A stretch of DNA of 64,000 nucleotides from Planctomycetota bacterium. GTDB taxonomy: Bacteria > Planctomycetota > Phycisphaerae > Phycisphaerales > UBA1924. Below the pieces are notes generated by a model. It saw only the letters and a program-made list of their open reading frames with translations. It was not told the DNA's origin and did no database searches. Shown here one piece after another: positions 48,104-56,940 of this stretch (position 1 is the stretch's first letter; every line of letters begins with the position of its first letter). The DNA lies in the NCBI GenBank assembly GCA_013285505.1, contig CP053450.1:2154796-2218795 (forward strand), given 5' to 3'. The position numbers and the translations under genes are program-made.

Positions 48104-48553
48104 TTACTCGGCGGGCGTGTCCTGAATGTCGTAGATCCGGTAGGAGTCGATAGCGGGGCCCCACCGATCGAGTAGTTCCAGATGCTTGGGGTGGGTCAGA
48201 TAGTCGCGGTACGCAGCCGCGGACGCGAGCCCGACCGAGACGCCGACGTCGTAGTCGCCCTGAACATCGTTCCGACCCGTGTCCAGGTGCCGGCCGCAGG
48301 AGAGGGCTGTGACCCCGGGGATCGGACTGAGCAGATCCCGACAGTCGTCGATAAACGCGCCCTCGTCTGTGCCTTCGATGAGGTTAAACAACACGACGTG
48401 GCTGACGTGCCCGGGCGGGGTGATCGGCTCTGCGGCAGCAGACGCGTTTTGCGTCGAGTTCGCCGCGCTGCAACCCGTGAGGGCAATCCACCCGAGCATT
48501 CCGCCCAGAAAAAACCCCCAACGTACCCGACCGATCGTCAATCCGCGTTTCAC
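48104..48553 (-). CDS. Dabb-domain lipoprotein
   Basis: A 149-residue lipoprotein begins with GTG (AGGAG upstream), signal ending in IALTGC. It carries a Dabb (stress-responsive A/B barrel) domain: HVSHVVLFNLIEGTDEGAF, DYDVGVSVGLASAAAYRDYL and HPKHLELL. Dabb proteins are small dimeric barrels of diverse or unknown function. The lipoprotein signal suggests it is periplasmic. Confidence 0.75.
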   Translation of the reverse strand: MKRGLTIGRVRWGFFLGGMLGWIALTGCSAANSTQNASAAAEPITPPGHVSHVVLFNLIEGTDEGAFIDDCRDLLSPIPGVTALSCGRHLDTGRNDVQGDYDVGVSVGLASAAAYRDYLTHPKHLELLDRWGPAIDSYRIYDIQDTPAE

Positions 48554-48760
48554 GAGTGTGCTCCTGTGGGTACTCTCGGCCGGATGGTACCGGCGACGGC
48601 TGGTCTCGTCGCGGGGCCTGACGGGCTCGCAGCCGGGATTGGTCACGCCCGTTGGAACCCCCGACCGATCGATCCGTCTCAGTGCTGGTGGGCGCAGCGC
48701 CGAGCGGATACGATGCCGCCGCCTGCAGCCTCCCGATCGCTGGCTCAAAGGAGATACGTC

Positions 48761-50529
48761 GTGCTGAGAAGAACTTTGTTCGGGTTGTCCGTGTTGACGC
48801 TCATCGCCGCCGCCCCCGGTGCGGTCGCGACCGCAGCCGTCCAGGACGAGAAGGTGATTCCCGCCGCGATGCCGACCGACGGCCCGCGCACGCTCGACCC
48901 GGTCCGCGGCTCGACCACCTACGACAATATGGGCTGTGCCCAGGTCTACGAGACCCTGTTGCAGGTGAGCTACCACGACAACCAGCGGTTCGAGCCGTTG
49001 CTGCTGGCTGAGATGCCGACGCGTCTCGACGGCGGAAAGCGCTACCGGTTCCGGCTGCGGGATGATGTGCGGTTCCAGGACGACGACTGCTTCCCCGGCG
49101 GCAGGGGTCGCAGGATGGTGACCGACGACGTGTTCTTCTCGTGGAAGCGGCTCGCCGATCCGGAGAACGGCCTCAAGAACTGGTGGTTGCTTGAGGATGC
49201 GATTGTCGGCTTTGACAGCCCGGAAGACGGCGAGGCGTTCGATTACGACGCGCCGATTGCAGGCTTTGTCAAGATCAGCGACACCGAGTTCGAGGTCGAA
49301 CTGACCCGGCCGGTGTTCCGGTTCCTCTGGGTGCTCACGATGTTCCAGACGGCCATCGTGCCGCACGAGGCTGTGGAACACTACGGCGAGGACTTCGGTG
49401 CCCACCCCGTCGGCACGGGGCCGTACGTCCTGGATGAGTGGATCCCCAAGCAGCGTCTCACCTTTGAGCGGAACCCGAACTACTACGAGTCCTACTACCC
49501 GGCGGCGGAGCTCTGGAGCGAGGAAGACCGCGAGGCCGGGCTCGCCGATGCCGCGGGGCAGCGGCTCCCGATTGCCGATCGTATTGAGTTCGCGATGATC
49601 ATCGAGGAGCAGCCCCGGTATCTCGAATTCAAGCAGGGGAACATGGCATGGATCGAGAGCTCCCGTTCACGTACTTTGGTGAGCTGTTCAGCTCGCGGAC
49701 CAAGCGGATGAACCGGGACGCCCGCCAGGCGGGGTTCCAGTACCGCAATGTGCTCGTGCTCGACATGATCTTCCGGGCGTTCAACATGGAAGACCCGATC
49801 GTCGGCGGGTACACGCCGGACAAGGTCGCGCTGCGGAAGGCGATCGCGTACGCGATCGACCACGACGAATTCAACCAGGTCTTCTACGAGGGCCTGTGCG
49901 TGCAGTACGACGGCCCGATCCCCCCGACGCTCGACGGTCACCCCGAGGGCCACCGTGTCGAGGGCGCCCCCCGCGGCCCGGACCTGGCCAAGGCTCGCGC
50001 CCTGCTCGCCGAGGCCGGCTACCCCAACGGCGAGGGGCTTCCGCCGATCCGCTTCTTCACCAACAGCAGCGCGATCAACGCGAGGATGCTCGATCTGCTC
50101 CGGCGCCAGCTCGGCGAGATCGGCGTCGAGATCGACGGCCAGATGGTGGACTTCTCTCAGCTGATCGAGCTGACGAACAAGAAGCAGGCCCCGATGTTCA
50201 GCTTCGCCTGGCTGAGCGACTACCCGGACGCCGAGAACAACCTCGCGCTCTTCTACAGCAAGAACGTCAGCCCCGGATCGAACCACTGGAACTACAACCG
50301 CCCCGAGTTCGACGCGCTCTACGAGCAGGCGATCGTGATGGAGCCCGGCCCCGAGCGGACCGCGCTCTACGAGGCGATGCGCGACATGGTCATCGCCGAT
50401 GTCCCGATGGTCGGCTCTCTGGCCCGCAACCGGTACTACGTGTGGCAGCCCTGGCTCAAGAACGCCCGGCCGACGCCGCGCTTCTGGTCGTGGTTTAAGT
50501 ACCTCGACGTCGATGAATCGAAGCGCTAG
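48761..50529 (+). CDS. Peptide ABC transporter substrate-binding protein, one frameshift
   Basis: The protein begins at GTG after AAAGGAGATA with a signal peptide (LRRTLFGLSVLTLIAAAPG). Its family-5 solute-binding fold shows TLDPVRGSTTYDNMGCAQVYETLL and GTGPYVLDEWIPKQRLTFERNPNY. A shift near 49,648 moves to another frame, which continues with RKAIAYAIDHDEF and PIRFFTNSSAINARM to 50,529. The joined protein is about 589 residues. It binds oligopeptides or similar in the periplasm for the two permeases that follow. No ATPase genes are seen. Confidence 0.78.
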
Positions 50530-50552
50530 TTCTCTGAGGAGTTGAGCCGAGC

Positions 50553-51521
50553 ATGTGGTCCTACGTCGTCCGGCGGGTGCTGTACAACATCCCGATCTAT
50601 CTAGTCATCGTCATGGTGGTCATGGCGATGTTGCGCATCAACGACCCCGTGTCTGCCTACCTCAGCAAGAACGCCACGGAGGCGGAGCGGGCCCTGAAGG
50701 AGGCCGAGTTCGGGCTCGATCAACCGTTCTTCGTCCAGTACTTCCAGATGCTCAAGAGCATCGTGACGCTCGATTTCTCCTCCAAGAGCTGGTACCAGGA
50801 GACCAACACCGTCGGGCAGGTCATCGGCCCGTCGATCCTGCCCAGCCTGAAGATCACGCTCCCCGCGCTGCTGTTCTCGACACTCATCTCGATCGTCGTG
50901 GCGTTGATCGCCGCGGCCAATCGCGGGAGGGTGATCGACCGGGGGCTCATGTTCATCGCGGTCGTGGGGATGAGCGTCAGTTTCCTGGTCTTCATCATCC
51001 TCGGTCAGTACTTCGGGGCGTTCTGGCTCACCGAGAAGACCGGGGTGGATCTCTTCGCCGTCCGCTACGACGCAGACCGCCTTACCGGCAACTTCGCGGC
51101 CGACTGGGTGAAGTACTTTCTGCTGCCGGTCATGATCAGCGTCGTCGTTTCGATGGGCTACGACACACGGTTTTACAGAACAGTGATCGTCGAGCAGACC
51201 AACGCCGACTACATCCGCACCGCCAAGGCCAAGGGCTGCAGCCAGGCCCGCGTGATGTTCATCCACCTGCTGCGCAACGCGATGATCCCCATCATCACCC
51301 GCGTGATGATCACGATGCCGTTCCTGATCGTCGGGTCGCTGCTGCTCGAGGTGTATTTCTCGATCCCCGGGATGGGGGCGACACTGCTCACGCACATGCA
51401 GAACAAGGATTTCGCCGTGACGCAGACGATCGTGGCGATCCTCGCGGCGATCTTCATCCTTTCGAATATCCTGACCGATGTGCTCTACGCCATCGTTGAC
51501 CCGAGAGTGAGGCTCTCGTGA
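50553..51521 (+). CDS. Peptide ABC transporter permease (DppB/OppB-like)
   Basis: The 322-residue permease has six helices. It begins MWSYVVRRVLYNIPIY and has the cytoplasmic coupling region ADYIRTAKAKGCSQARVMFIHLLRNA, typical of DppB/OppB. GAGGAG lies upstream. The stop overlaps the next ATG (TGATG). Confidence 0.85.
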   Translation: MWSYVVRRVLYNIPIYLVIVMVVMAMLRINDPVSAYLSKNATEAERALKEAEFGLDQPFFVQYFQMLKSIVTLDFSSKSWYQETNTVGQVIGPSILPSLKITLPALLFSTLISIVVALIAAANRGRVIDRGLMFIAVVGMSVSFLVFIILGQYFGAFWLTEKTGVDLFAVRYDADRLTGNFAADWVKYFLLPVMISVVVSMGYDTRFYRTVIVEQTNADYIRTAKAKGCSQARVMFIHLLRNAMIPIITRVMITMPFLIVGSLLLEVYFSIPGMGATLLTHMQNKDFAVTQTIVAILAAIFILSNILTDVLYAIVDPRVRLS

Positions 51522-52906
51522 TGGCCCAGCAACCCCGCCCATCCAAGCCGGCCGCGCCCGAGAAACAGCCCACCGACCTGCTCAGCGCGCGCGCAGGGGC
51601 GCACCGCCCGACCGGATTCTTCGACAAGCCGGGCGTCCGCAAGTTCGTCCGCAACCGCACCGGAATGGCGTCGCTGATGGTGATCTCGCTGTTCGTGATC
51701 GTCGCGGTCGCGATCGCGATACCGCCGCACCTGATCAGCCTCGACCAGGTCCAGAGCCGGGTCGGTCCGGGCACGCAGCCCGGGTTCGGTCTGGCGAGCG
51801 ATCCCTACTCCCGCATCGAGGTCGCCGAGTTCTTCCTCGGTGAGGTCGAGAAGGCGCTCGACTCCAGCGAGCCAGAGGCCGCACTCGCCGAGTTGCGTTT
51901 CGCCGAGCGATCGGTAAAGGCAATGTCGGTGGAGGACGTCGAGACGGCCCTCGACAGCGGCTACGAGGCCTTCGATCTGCTTGACGAAGTCCTCATCGAG
52001 TTCGAGGACGCTGAGATCGAGGTCGAGGAGCTTGAGGACGACGGGGCCGAGGCGGCGGAACTCGCCGACGCCCGGGCGGCGGTGGTCGCTGCGCGCGCAG
52101 AGTTTGACACCGCGCTGCTCGCCCTGGAGACCGAGGTGGACAAGCTCTTCCCGCGGCCAACGGGCTGGGACGCCTTCGTCTACAAGCTGCGGCTGTTCGC
52201 CGGCACAGACCGGCAGGGGCGGTCGATCGCGTTCCGCGCGATCTACTCGATCAAGACCGCGACCCAGATCGGCATGGTGACCGCGCTGTTCAGCATCATC
52301 GTGGGGGCGGTCCTCGGCGGGGCCGCGGGGTTCTTCGGTGGCCTCGTCGACCACGCGGTGGTGTGGCTCTACTCCACGCTGTCGTCCATTCCCTACATCA
52401 TCTGGCTGATCGTCATCGCGTTTGTGTTCCGCGAGAGCGACTGGAAGGTTCCCCTGCTGGGCAAGCCGGTATCGCAGACGCTGATCCCCGTGTATATCGC
52501 GTTCAGCGTGACGCTCTGGGTGGGCACCTGCCGCGTCATCCGCGGCGAGGCGATGAAGATCAAGAGCATGGACTACATCCAGTCCGCGGTCTCGATTGGT
52601 GCGAGCCCGTTCCGCATCCTGATCCGGCACGTGCTGCCGAACGTCATGTACCTGCTGTTCATCAACTTCTCGCTGGCGTTCGTGGCGGCGATCAAGGGCG
52701 AGGTGATCCTGAGCTACCTCGGCCTCGGCGTGCCCGGAGGACAGCCGAGCTGGGGCGTGATGATCCGCGACAGCAAGGAAGACGTGGTGCTCGGGGTGTT
52801 CTGGGAACTCGGCGCCGCGACGCTGATGATGTTCATCCTCGTCTACGCCTTCAATATCCTGAGCGATGCGCTGCAGGACGCTTTCGACCCCAAGCACGTC
52901 GGTTGA
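51521..52906 (+). CDS. Peptide ABC transporter permease (DppC/OppC-like) with long inserted helical region
   Basis: The 461-residue permease is about 160 residues longer than most DppC proteins. After the first helix (MVISLFVIVAVAIAIPP) and before the core (DRQGRSIAFRAIYSIKTATQ), residues about 75-205 form an acidic, Ala/Glu-rich stretch (e.g. EVEELEDDGAEAAELADARA) likely to be coiled coil in the periplasm. The core has the DppC coupling loop (DYIQSAVSIGASPFRILIRH). The insertion might shape contact with the binding protein; that is inference. GTG at 51,518 is an alternative start. Confidence 0.82.
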   Translation: MAQQPRPSKPAAPEKQPTDLLSARAGAHRPTGFFDKPGVRKFVRNRTGMASLMVISLFVIVAVAIAIPPHLISLDQVQSRVGPGTQPGFGLASDPYSRIEVAEFFLGEVEKALDSSEPEAALAELRFAERSVKAMSVEDVETALDSGYEAFDLLDEVLIEFEDAEIEVEELEDDGAEAAELADARAAVVAARAEFDTALLALETEVDKLFPRPTGWDAFVYKLRLFAGTDRQGRSIAFRAIYSIKTATQIGMVTALFSIIVGAVLGGAAGFFGGLVDHAVVWLYSTLSSIPYIIWLIVIAFVFRESDWKVPLLGKPVSQTLIPVYIAFSVTLWVGTCRVIRGEAMKIKSMDYIQSAVSIGASPFRILIRHVLPNVMYLLFINFSLAFVAAIKGEVILSYLGLGVPGGQPSWGVMIRDSKEDVVLGVFWELGAATLMMFILVYAFNILSDALQDAFDPKHVG

Positions 52907-53058
52907 GGCCCCCTGCGTCAGCTTGCGGTGGCAAGCGCCTGCGAGCGCGGTGTCTGCCAGAGACGAAATCAGTTCTCAGCCCTCTCGAGCCACGACGGTC
53001 CGCCGAGATGCCCGGCGACCGCTATCCCTCGGGCTGCGCTCCACATCGCTGGCGCAAG

Positions 53059-53095
53059 AAAAAACTCGACTGCGGACTTTCGGCCGCGGTCGAGT
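53059..53095 (-). terminator. Rho-independent terminator, minus strand
   Basis: A 12-bp stem with one G-T pair (arms 53,064-53,075 and 53,084-53,095, loop ACTTTCGG) is followed on the - strand by a T-run. It lies beyond the dismutase terminator and could end an unannotated - strand RNA. Confidence 0.55.
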
Positions 53096-53210
53096 CAATG
53101 AGGAGAGAGAGACAAGACACTGACAAGATGCCACAGGACCGAAGGGATGCAACCAATCTGGGGCACTTTTTCTCGGGCCGGCGTCAATCGCCTCGCGGCT
53201 TGGTCATGCC

Positions 53211-53238
53211 CAAACAAACACCCTCCCGGATGGGAGGG
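53211..53238 (-). terminator. Rho-independent terminator for superoxide dismutase
   Basis: CCCTCCC/GGGAGGG stem (53,221-53,238) with loop of four and TGTTTGTTTG on the - strand. It lies 42 bp after the dismutase stop codon. Confidence 0.6.
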
Positions 53239-53279
53239 CGAAATGAGCCTTGTGGCGGTGCAGAGTGGGGGTGTTTCGG

Positions 53280-54035
53280 TCAGCCGATGACCCGCTCGTA
53301 CAGCCGCTGGACGTGCCCCCAGTTGATCACGTTCATGAACGCAGCGACATAGTCGGCGCGGCGGTTCTGGTACTTGAGGTAGTAGGCGTGCTCCCACACA
53401 TCGATGCCCAGGAGGGGCACGCAGCCGGTCATCAGGAGCTTCTGCTGGTTCTCGACCTGCACCACCGTCAGGCGGCCCGAGATCGGCTCGTGGACCAGCC
53501 AGCCCCATCCCGAGCCCTCGACGCTCCTGGCCGCGGCCTGGAACTGCCAGCTGAACTTGTCGAAGCCACCGAAGTCCCGGTTGATCGCCTCGGCGAGCGG
53601 GCCGGAGGGCTGGCCGCCGCCGCCCTTCCCGGCCGGGGCCATCCCGAGCCAGAAGAGCGTGTGGTTGACGTGCCCCGAGCCGTGGAACGAGACTTTCCGG
53701 CTCCAGTACTGCACGAGGCTCGCGTCGCCGGAGGCCCGCGCCTCCGCCAGGGCCGCGAGAGCCGCGTTGAGGCCCCGGACATACCCGGCGTGGTGCTTGC
53801 CGTGGTGGATCTGCATGGTCTGGGCGTCGAGATGGGGCTCGAGGGCGTCAAACGCGTACGGCAGCTTGGGGAGCACGTACTCGCTCGCTTCGGCGTCCCA
53901 GCCGATGGGCAGAAACGAATCGTTCTCCGGTTGCCCGGCACTCGCGGCACCGGCGAAGGCCAGCCCCGACCCGATCAGTGCCATCGCTCCCATCGCCGCC
54001 CGTCGATCCACTTGCTCATTCTGGTTCATGCTCAT
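53280..54035 (-). CDS. Exported Fe/Mn superoxide dismutase with Tat-like signal
   Basis: The 251-residue protein has a twin-arginine N-terminus (DRRAAMGAMALIGSGLAF) and a superoxide dismutase body: PYAFDALEPHLDAQTMQIHHGKHH with the metal His, VNHTLFWLGM, and the C-terminal DVWEHAYYLKYQNRR. It converts superoxide to peroxide, here probably in the periplasm. The first ATG is used; a second ATG two codons later has a GGGAGA at better spacing. Fe versus Mn cannot be settled from sequence. Confidence 0.88.
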   Translation of the reverse strand: MSMNQNEQVDRRAAMGAMALIGSGLAFAGAASAGQPENDSFLPIGWDAEASEYVLPKLPYAFDALEPHLDAQTMQIHHGKHHAGYVRGLNAALAALAEARASGDASLVQYWSRKVSFHGSGHVNHTLFWLGMAPAGKGGGGQPSGPLAEAINRDFGGFDKFSWQFQAAARSVEGSGWGWLVHEPISGRLTVVQVENQQKLLMTGCVPLLGIDVWEHAYYLKYQNRRADYVAAFMNVINWGHVQRLYERVIG

Positions 54036-54116
54036 TCTCCCGGTGTAGTGGTTCGTGCGCCCCCGACAACACTAGGCGGAGGCCTTGCCCTGCCGACGGG
54101 CGAGCAAGAGTCGGGG

Positions 54117-54707
54117 TCAGGACGACTGCCGACCCTCGATAGCCGCGATCAGACAGGCCGCCGCGAGCACCATCAACTCATCCACCTCCTCGTCCTCGGT
54201 GTGGACCGAGACACCGAGTCGGTAGACGAAGAGGTTGAAGTGTGTCCGCAACGTCGCGACGAGCGTGCCGTCGGACTTGGTGATCTGGAATTTCTGGGGG
54301 CTCAGCAGCGCAAACGCCTCGTGCAGCCGCCGCAGGATCGCCATCGTCCCGGAGTCCTCCCGCATCGTCGCCAGTTCGACCCCGGCGGGGGAGTAGAGCA
54401 GCCAGGAGTCCCTGAACATCGACTTGAGGCCTTTGCGGCGGAGCGAGCCGATCGACTCCCCGCTCGGCAGCGTGATGTCGAAGGTCACGCCGAAGTCGAT
54501 TACGCTCCGGGCCTTCATCGTGAGCAGTGTTTCGGTCTTGCTCTCGCTGGTGTAGAGCCGGATGTCCTCGCGCAGCTTGAAGGCCTTCTGCTGGCAATAG
54601 GCGACCACCTGGCCGTTCTCGTCGAAGACGTGGAACGACGCGCCGAGAATCTTAAGCACCTTGCGGCGGACGGTGAACTGTTCCCCGGGAGCGGGTGTGA
54701 ATGCCAT
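54117..54707 (-). CDS. LURP-one-related (tubby-like) protein
   Basis: The 196-residue protein starts at MAFTPAPGEQ after CAGGAGGACAG. The pattern RRKVLKILGASFHVFDENG, VAYCQQKAFKLREDIRLY and ARSVIDFGVTFDITLPSG matches the LURP-one/tubby-like phospholipid scramblase fold. The bacterial role is not established. It lies just downstream of tsf on the - strand. Confidence 0.7.
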   Translation of the reverse strand: MAFTPAPGEQFTVRRKVLKILGASFHVFDENGQVVAYCQQKAFKLREDIRLYTSESKTETLLTMKARSVIDFGVTFDITLPSGESIGSLRRKGLKSMFRDSWLLYSPAGVELATMREDSGTMAILRRLHEAFALLSPQKFQITKSDGTLVATLRTHFNLFVYRLGVSVHTEDEEVDELMVLAAACLIAAIEGRQSS

Positions 54708-54769
54708 AGCTGTCCTCCTGTCCGGCGCGGGGTGGTTGAGCCCGGCGTCTCGCACTGCCACAGGCTAGC

Positions 54770-54799
54770 AAAAAGGGCGGCCCTCGTGGGGCCACCCTT
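54770..54799 (-). terminator. Rho-independent terminator after tsf
   Basis: An 11-bp stem with one G-T pair (arms 54,773-54,783 and 54,789-54,799) ends in a T-run on the - strand. It lies directly downstream of the tsf stop codon. Confidence 0.7.
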
Positions 54800-54840
54800 G
54801 TGCGTGGGATTCGGTTGATGATGCGCCGCGGGGCGGGGCC

Positions 54841-55653
54841 TCAGCCCTCTTCGCCGACCATCCAGCGGTGGAAGCTCTTAATGGTGGTGCCTCCGCCGAG
54901 GACGTCCTTGACCGTCTTGCTCGGGTCCTTCACGAAAGGCTGGAGGGTCAGCGCGACCTCTTCGAAGTACTTCCGCATGCCGCCCTCGACGATCTTCTCG
55001 GCGATCTCCTTGGGCTTGCCCGACTCGATGGCCTGCTGGAGCCGGAAGTTCTTCTCCTTCTCGACGGCCTCGGCCGGGATGCTGTCGGAGTCAATACCGA
55101 GCGGCACGGCCGGCACACCCGCGGTGATGTGCATGCACACATCGCGGAGAGTCTCGTCGCTCGCGTCGCCCTGAACCTCGATGACCGCGCCGGTCTTGCC
55201 GTCGTGGTGGATGTAGGTCCCGAACTTGCCGCCCGGGCTGGTGATCTTGTGGATACGGGCGATCGCGCAGTTCTCTCCGGTCGAGATGCGGATGTTGTCC
55301 ACCGCCGCGTTCATCGCGTCGGTGGGCGTGACCTTGCCGTCGTCGGCATCGAGCGCCATCTCCGCGACCTTCTGCGCCAGGGCGACGAACTGGTCGTTCT
55401 TGGCGGTGAAGTCGGTCTCGGCGCGGACCTCGGCGATGACCAGCGAGTCACCCCGCTGGGCGACGGCGATGCAGCCCTCGGCCGCGGCACGTTCGGTCCG
55501 CTTGTCCATCTTGCCCTTGAGCTTGATCCGGAGCAGGTTCTCGGCCTGCTCGAAGTCGCCCGAGGCCTCGGCGAGTGCCTTCTTGCACTCCATCATCGCA
55601 AGCCCCGTGGAGTTGCGGAGTTTCATCACGTCTTTGGCGCTGATCTCGGCCAT
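54841..55653 (-). CDS. tsf: Translation elongation factor Ts
   Basis: The 270-residue protein starts at MAEISAKDVM (GGGAGAG upstream). It shows LRNSTGLAMMECKKALAEA and the TDFTAKNDQFVALA motif that contacts EF-Tu. It catalyses GDP/GTP exchange on EF-Tu. It forms the standard rpsB-tsf operon with the gene before it on this strand. Confidence 0.95.
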   Translation of the reverse strand: MAEISAKDVMKLRNSTGLAMMECKKALAEASGDFEQAENLLRIKLKGKMDKRTERAAAEGCIAVAQRGDSLVIAEVRAETDFTAKNDQFVALAQKVAEMALDADDGKVTPTDAMNAAVDNIRISTGENCAIARIHKITSPGGKFGTYIHHDGKTGAVIEVQGDASDETLRDVCMHITAGVPAVPLGIDSDSIPAEAVEKEKNFRLQQAIESGKPKEIAEKIVEGGMRKYFEEVALTLQPFVKDPSKTVKDVLGGGTTIKSFHRWMVGEEG

Positions 55654-55797
55654 GGTTTGGCTCTCCCGTCTTGGGTCCGTCGTTCGGTCGGTTGTCGATT
55701 CGGCGGTGATCGCCCACCCCGGCCCAAGCCGGCGTGCATCGGTCCCCGCCACTTGATACTGCACAGCCTCCACCGCGAAGGCGGCGGAGGCGTCTAC

Positions 55798-56625
55798 CTA
55801 TTCCGCGTTGCTGGTGACCGGCTCGCTGGTCGGCTCGCCGCCATCGGTCGAGTCGTCCGCACGGAACTGTGCCCGTGCCGAGCGCCGCTTGGGCTCCCCG
55901 CCTTCGCCGGCCACGCTCTCGCCTTCGCCCGAGGCGCCCTGGCGCTGCTGCTTGCCCTCGGCGATCGCCAGGCACAGCTCGCGGACGATCACGTCGATCG
56001 ACCGCATGCTGTCGTCGTTGCCGGGGATGGGCAGGTCGACCTGATCGGGATCGCCGTCGGTGTCGATCAGCGCGATGGTCGGGATGCCGAGCTTGCGGGC
56101 CTCGCGCAGCGCCGTGGTCTCAAGCCGAACGTCCACGATGACCATCGCACCCGGGAGCTTGTCCATACGGCGGACGCCTTCGAGGTTGCGGCGGATCTTG
56201 CGGAGTTCGCGGCGGAGCTGGCTCTCCATCTTCTTGGAGTAGCTGGCGAAATTGTCGGTCTGCTCGATGGCCTCGAGCTCCTCGAGCCGCTTGAGACGGC
56301 TGCGGATGGTGCGGAAGTTGGTCAGGGTGCCGCCGAGCCAACGCTCGGTGACATAGTGCATCTTGACGTCCGCGACGCGCTGCTCGAGCACGTCCTTGGC
56401 CTGACGCTTCGTCCCCACGAAGCAGATGTCCTTGCCGTCGGCGACGGTTCTGGCGAGCAGCCGTTTGGCCAGGAGCAGCCCCTTGACCGTCTCCTTGATG
56501 TCGATGATGTGGATGCCCTGACGCTTCGCGTAGATGTACTGCTGCATCTTCGGGTTCCAGTTGCTGGCCCGCTGGCCAAAGTGGATACCCGACTCGATAA
56601 GGTCTTGGACGAGGCTGTTGGACAT
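55798..56625 (-). CDS. rpsB: 30S ribosomal protein S2
   Basis: The 275-residue protein starts at MSNSLVQDLIESGIHFGQRA. It has the S2 core (WNPKMQQYIYAKRQGIHIID, VGTKRQAKDVLEQ, RWLGGTLTNFRTI, IPTIALIDTDGDPDQVDLP). About 45 charged residues extend the C-terminus, as in many planctomycetes. A promoter lies at 56,810-56,837, leaving a leader of some 180 bases where S2 autoregulation could act. Confidence 0.95.
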   Translation of the reverse strand: MSNSLVQDLIESGIHFGQRASNWNPKMQQYIYAKRQGIHIIDIKETVKGLLLAKRLLARTVADGKDICFVGTKRQAKDVLEQRVADVKMHYVTERWLGGTLTNFRTIRSRLKRLEELEAIEQTDNFASYSKKMESQLRRELRKIRRNLEGVRRMDKLPGAMVIVDVRLETTALREARKLGIPTIALIDTDGDPDQVDLPIPGNDDSMRSIDVIVRELCLAIAEGKQQRQGASGEGESVAGEGGEPKRRSARAQFRADDSTDGGEPTSEPVTSNAE

Positions 56626-56940
56626 GGTATGGTTCCTGTCAGCGACACCCGCGGGAGCCGACCGCCCCGGGCATGTCGGAGACATCCCGCGGCACCCGCG
56701 ACAAGGGCGCTTGGCTTTGGGCGAAAACCGCCCGATACAACTGAATCAACGAACGCGAGAGCTCACCGTGCGCTCCGCGGCCCCGGATGCGGTCATCCCG
56801 AGGCCATCAACTATAGTACGAACAAGGCCGGTGGCAACCCGGCAGCAGCCCGCCCGCCATTTGGCTGGCCCAGCCGATCAAACCCGGCGAATACACTGAC
56901 GGGGCAACCCTTTCGGACCGCCCCCACCAAGGAGAGAGAA
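56626..56940. other. Divergent intergenic region (rpsB leader and PQQ dehydrogenase upstream)
   Basis: The 315 bp hold the rpsB promoter (separate entry) and its ~180-base leader on the - strand, plus the AAGGAGAGAG ribosome site of the + strand gene at its end. No further gene is seen. Confidence 0.5.
56810..56837 (-). promoter_or_regulatory. Promoter of rpsB-tsf
   Basis: On the - strand TTGCCA (56,832-56,837), a 16-bp spacer and TATAGT (56,810-56,815) give a good sigma70-type match. The start would fall about 180 bases before the rpsB ATG. Confidence 0.55.

Larger units (their letters stand above)
52907..53279. other. Intergenic region with two minus-strand terminator hairpins
   Basis: This 373-bp stretch separates the ABC permease from superoxide dismutase. 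It contains hairpins at 53,059-53,095 and 53,211-53,238, both followed by T-runs only when read on the - strand (A-runs on +). Part of the sequence around 52,990-53,060 reads through in two strands as Arg-rich frames, but no gene is supported. Confidence 0.5.
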
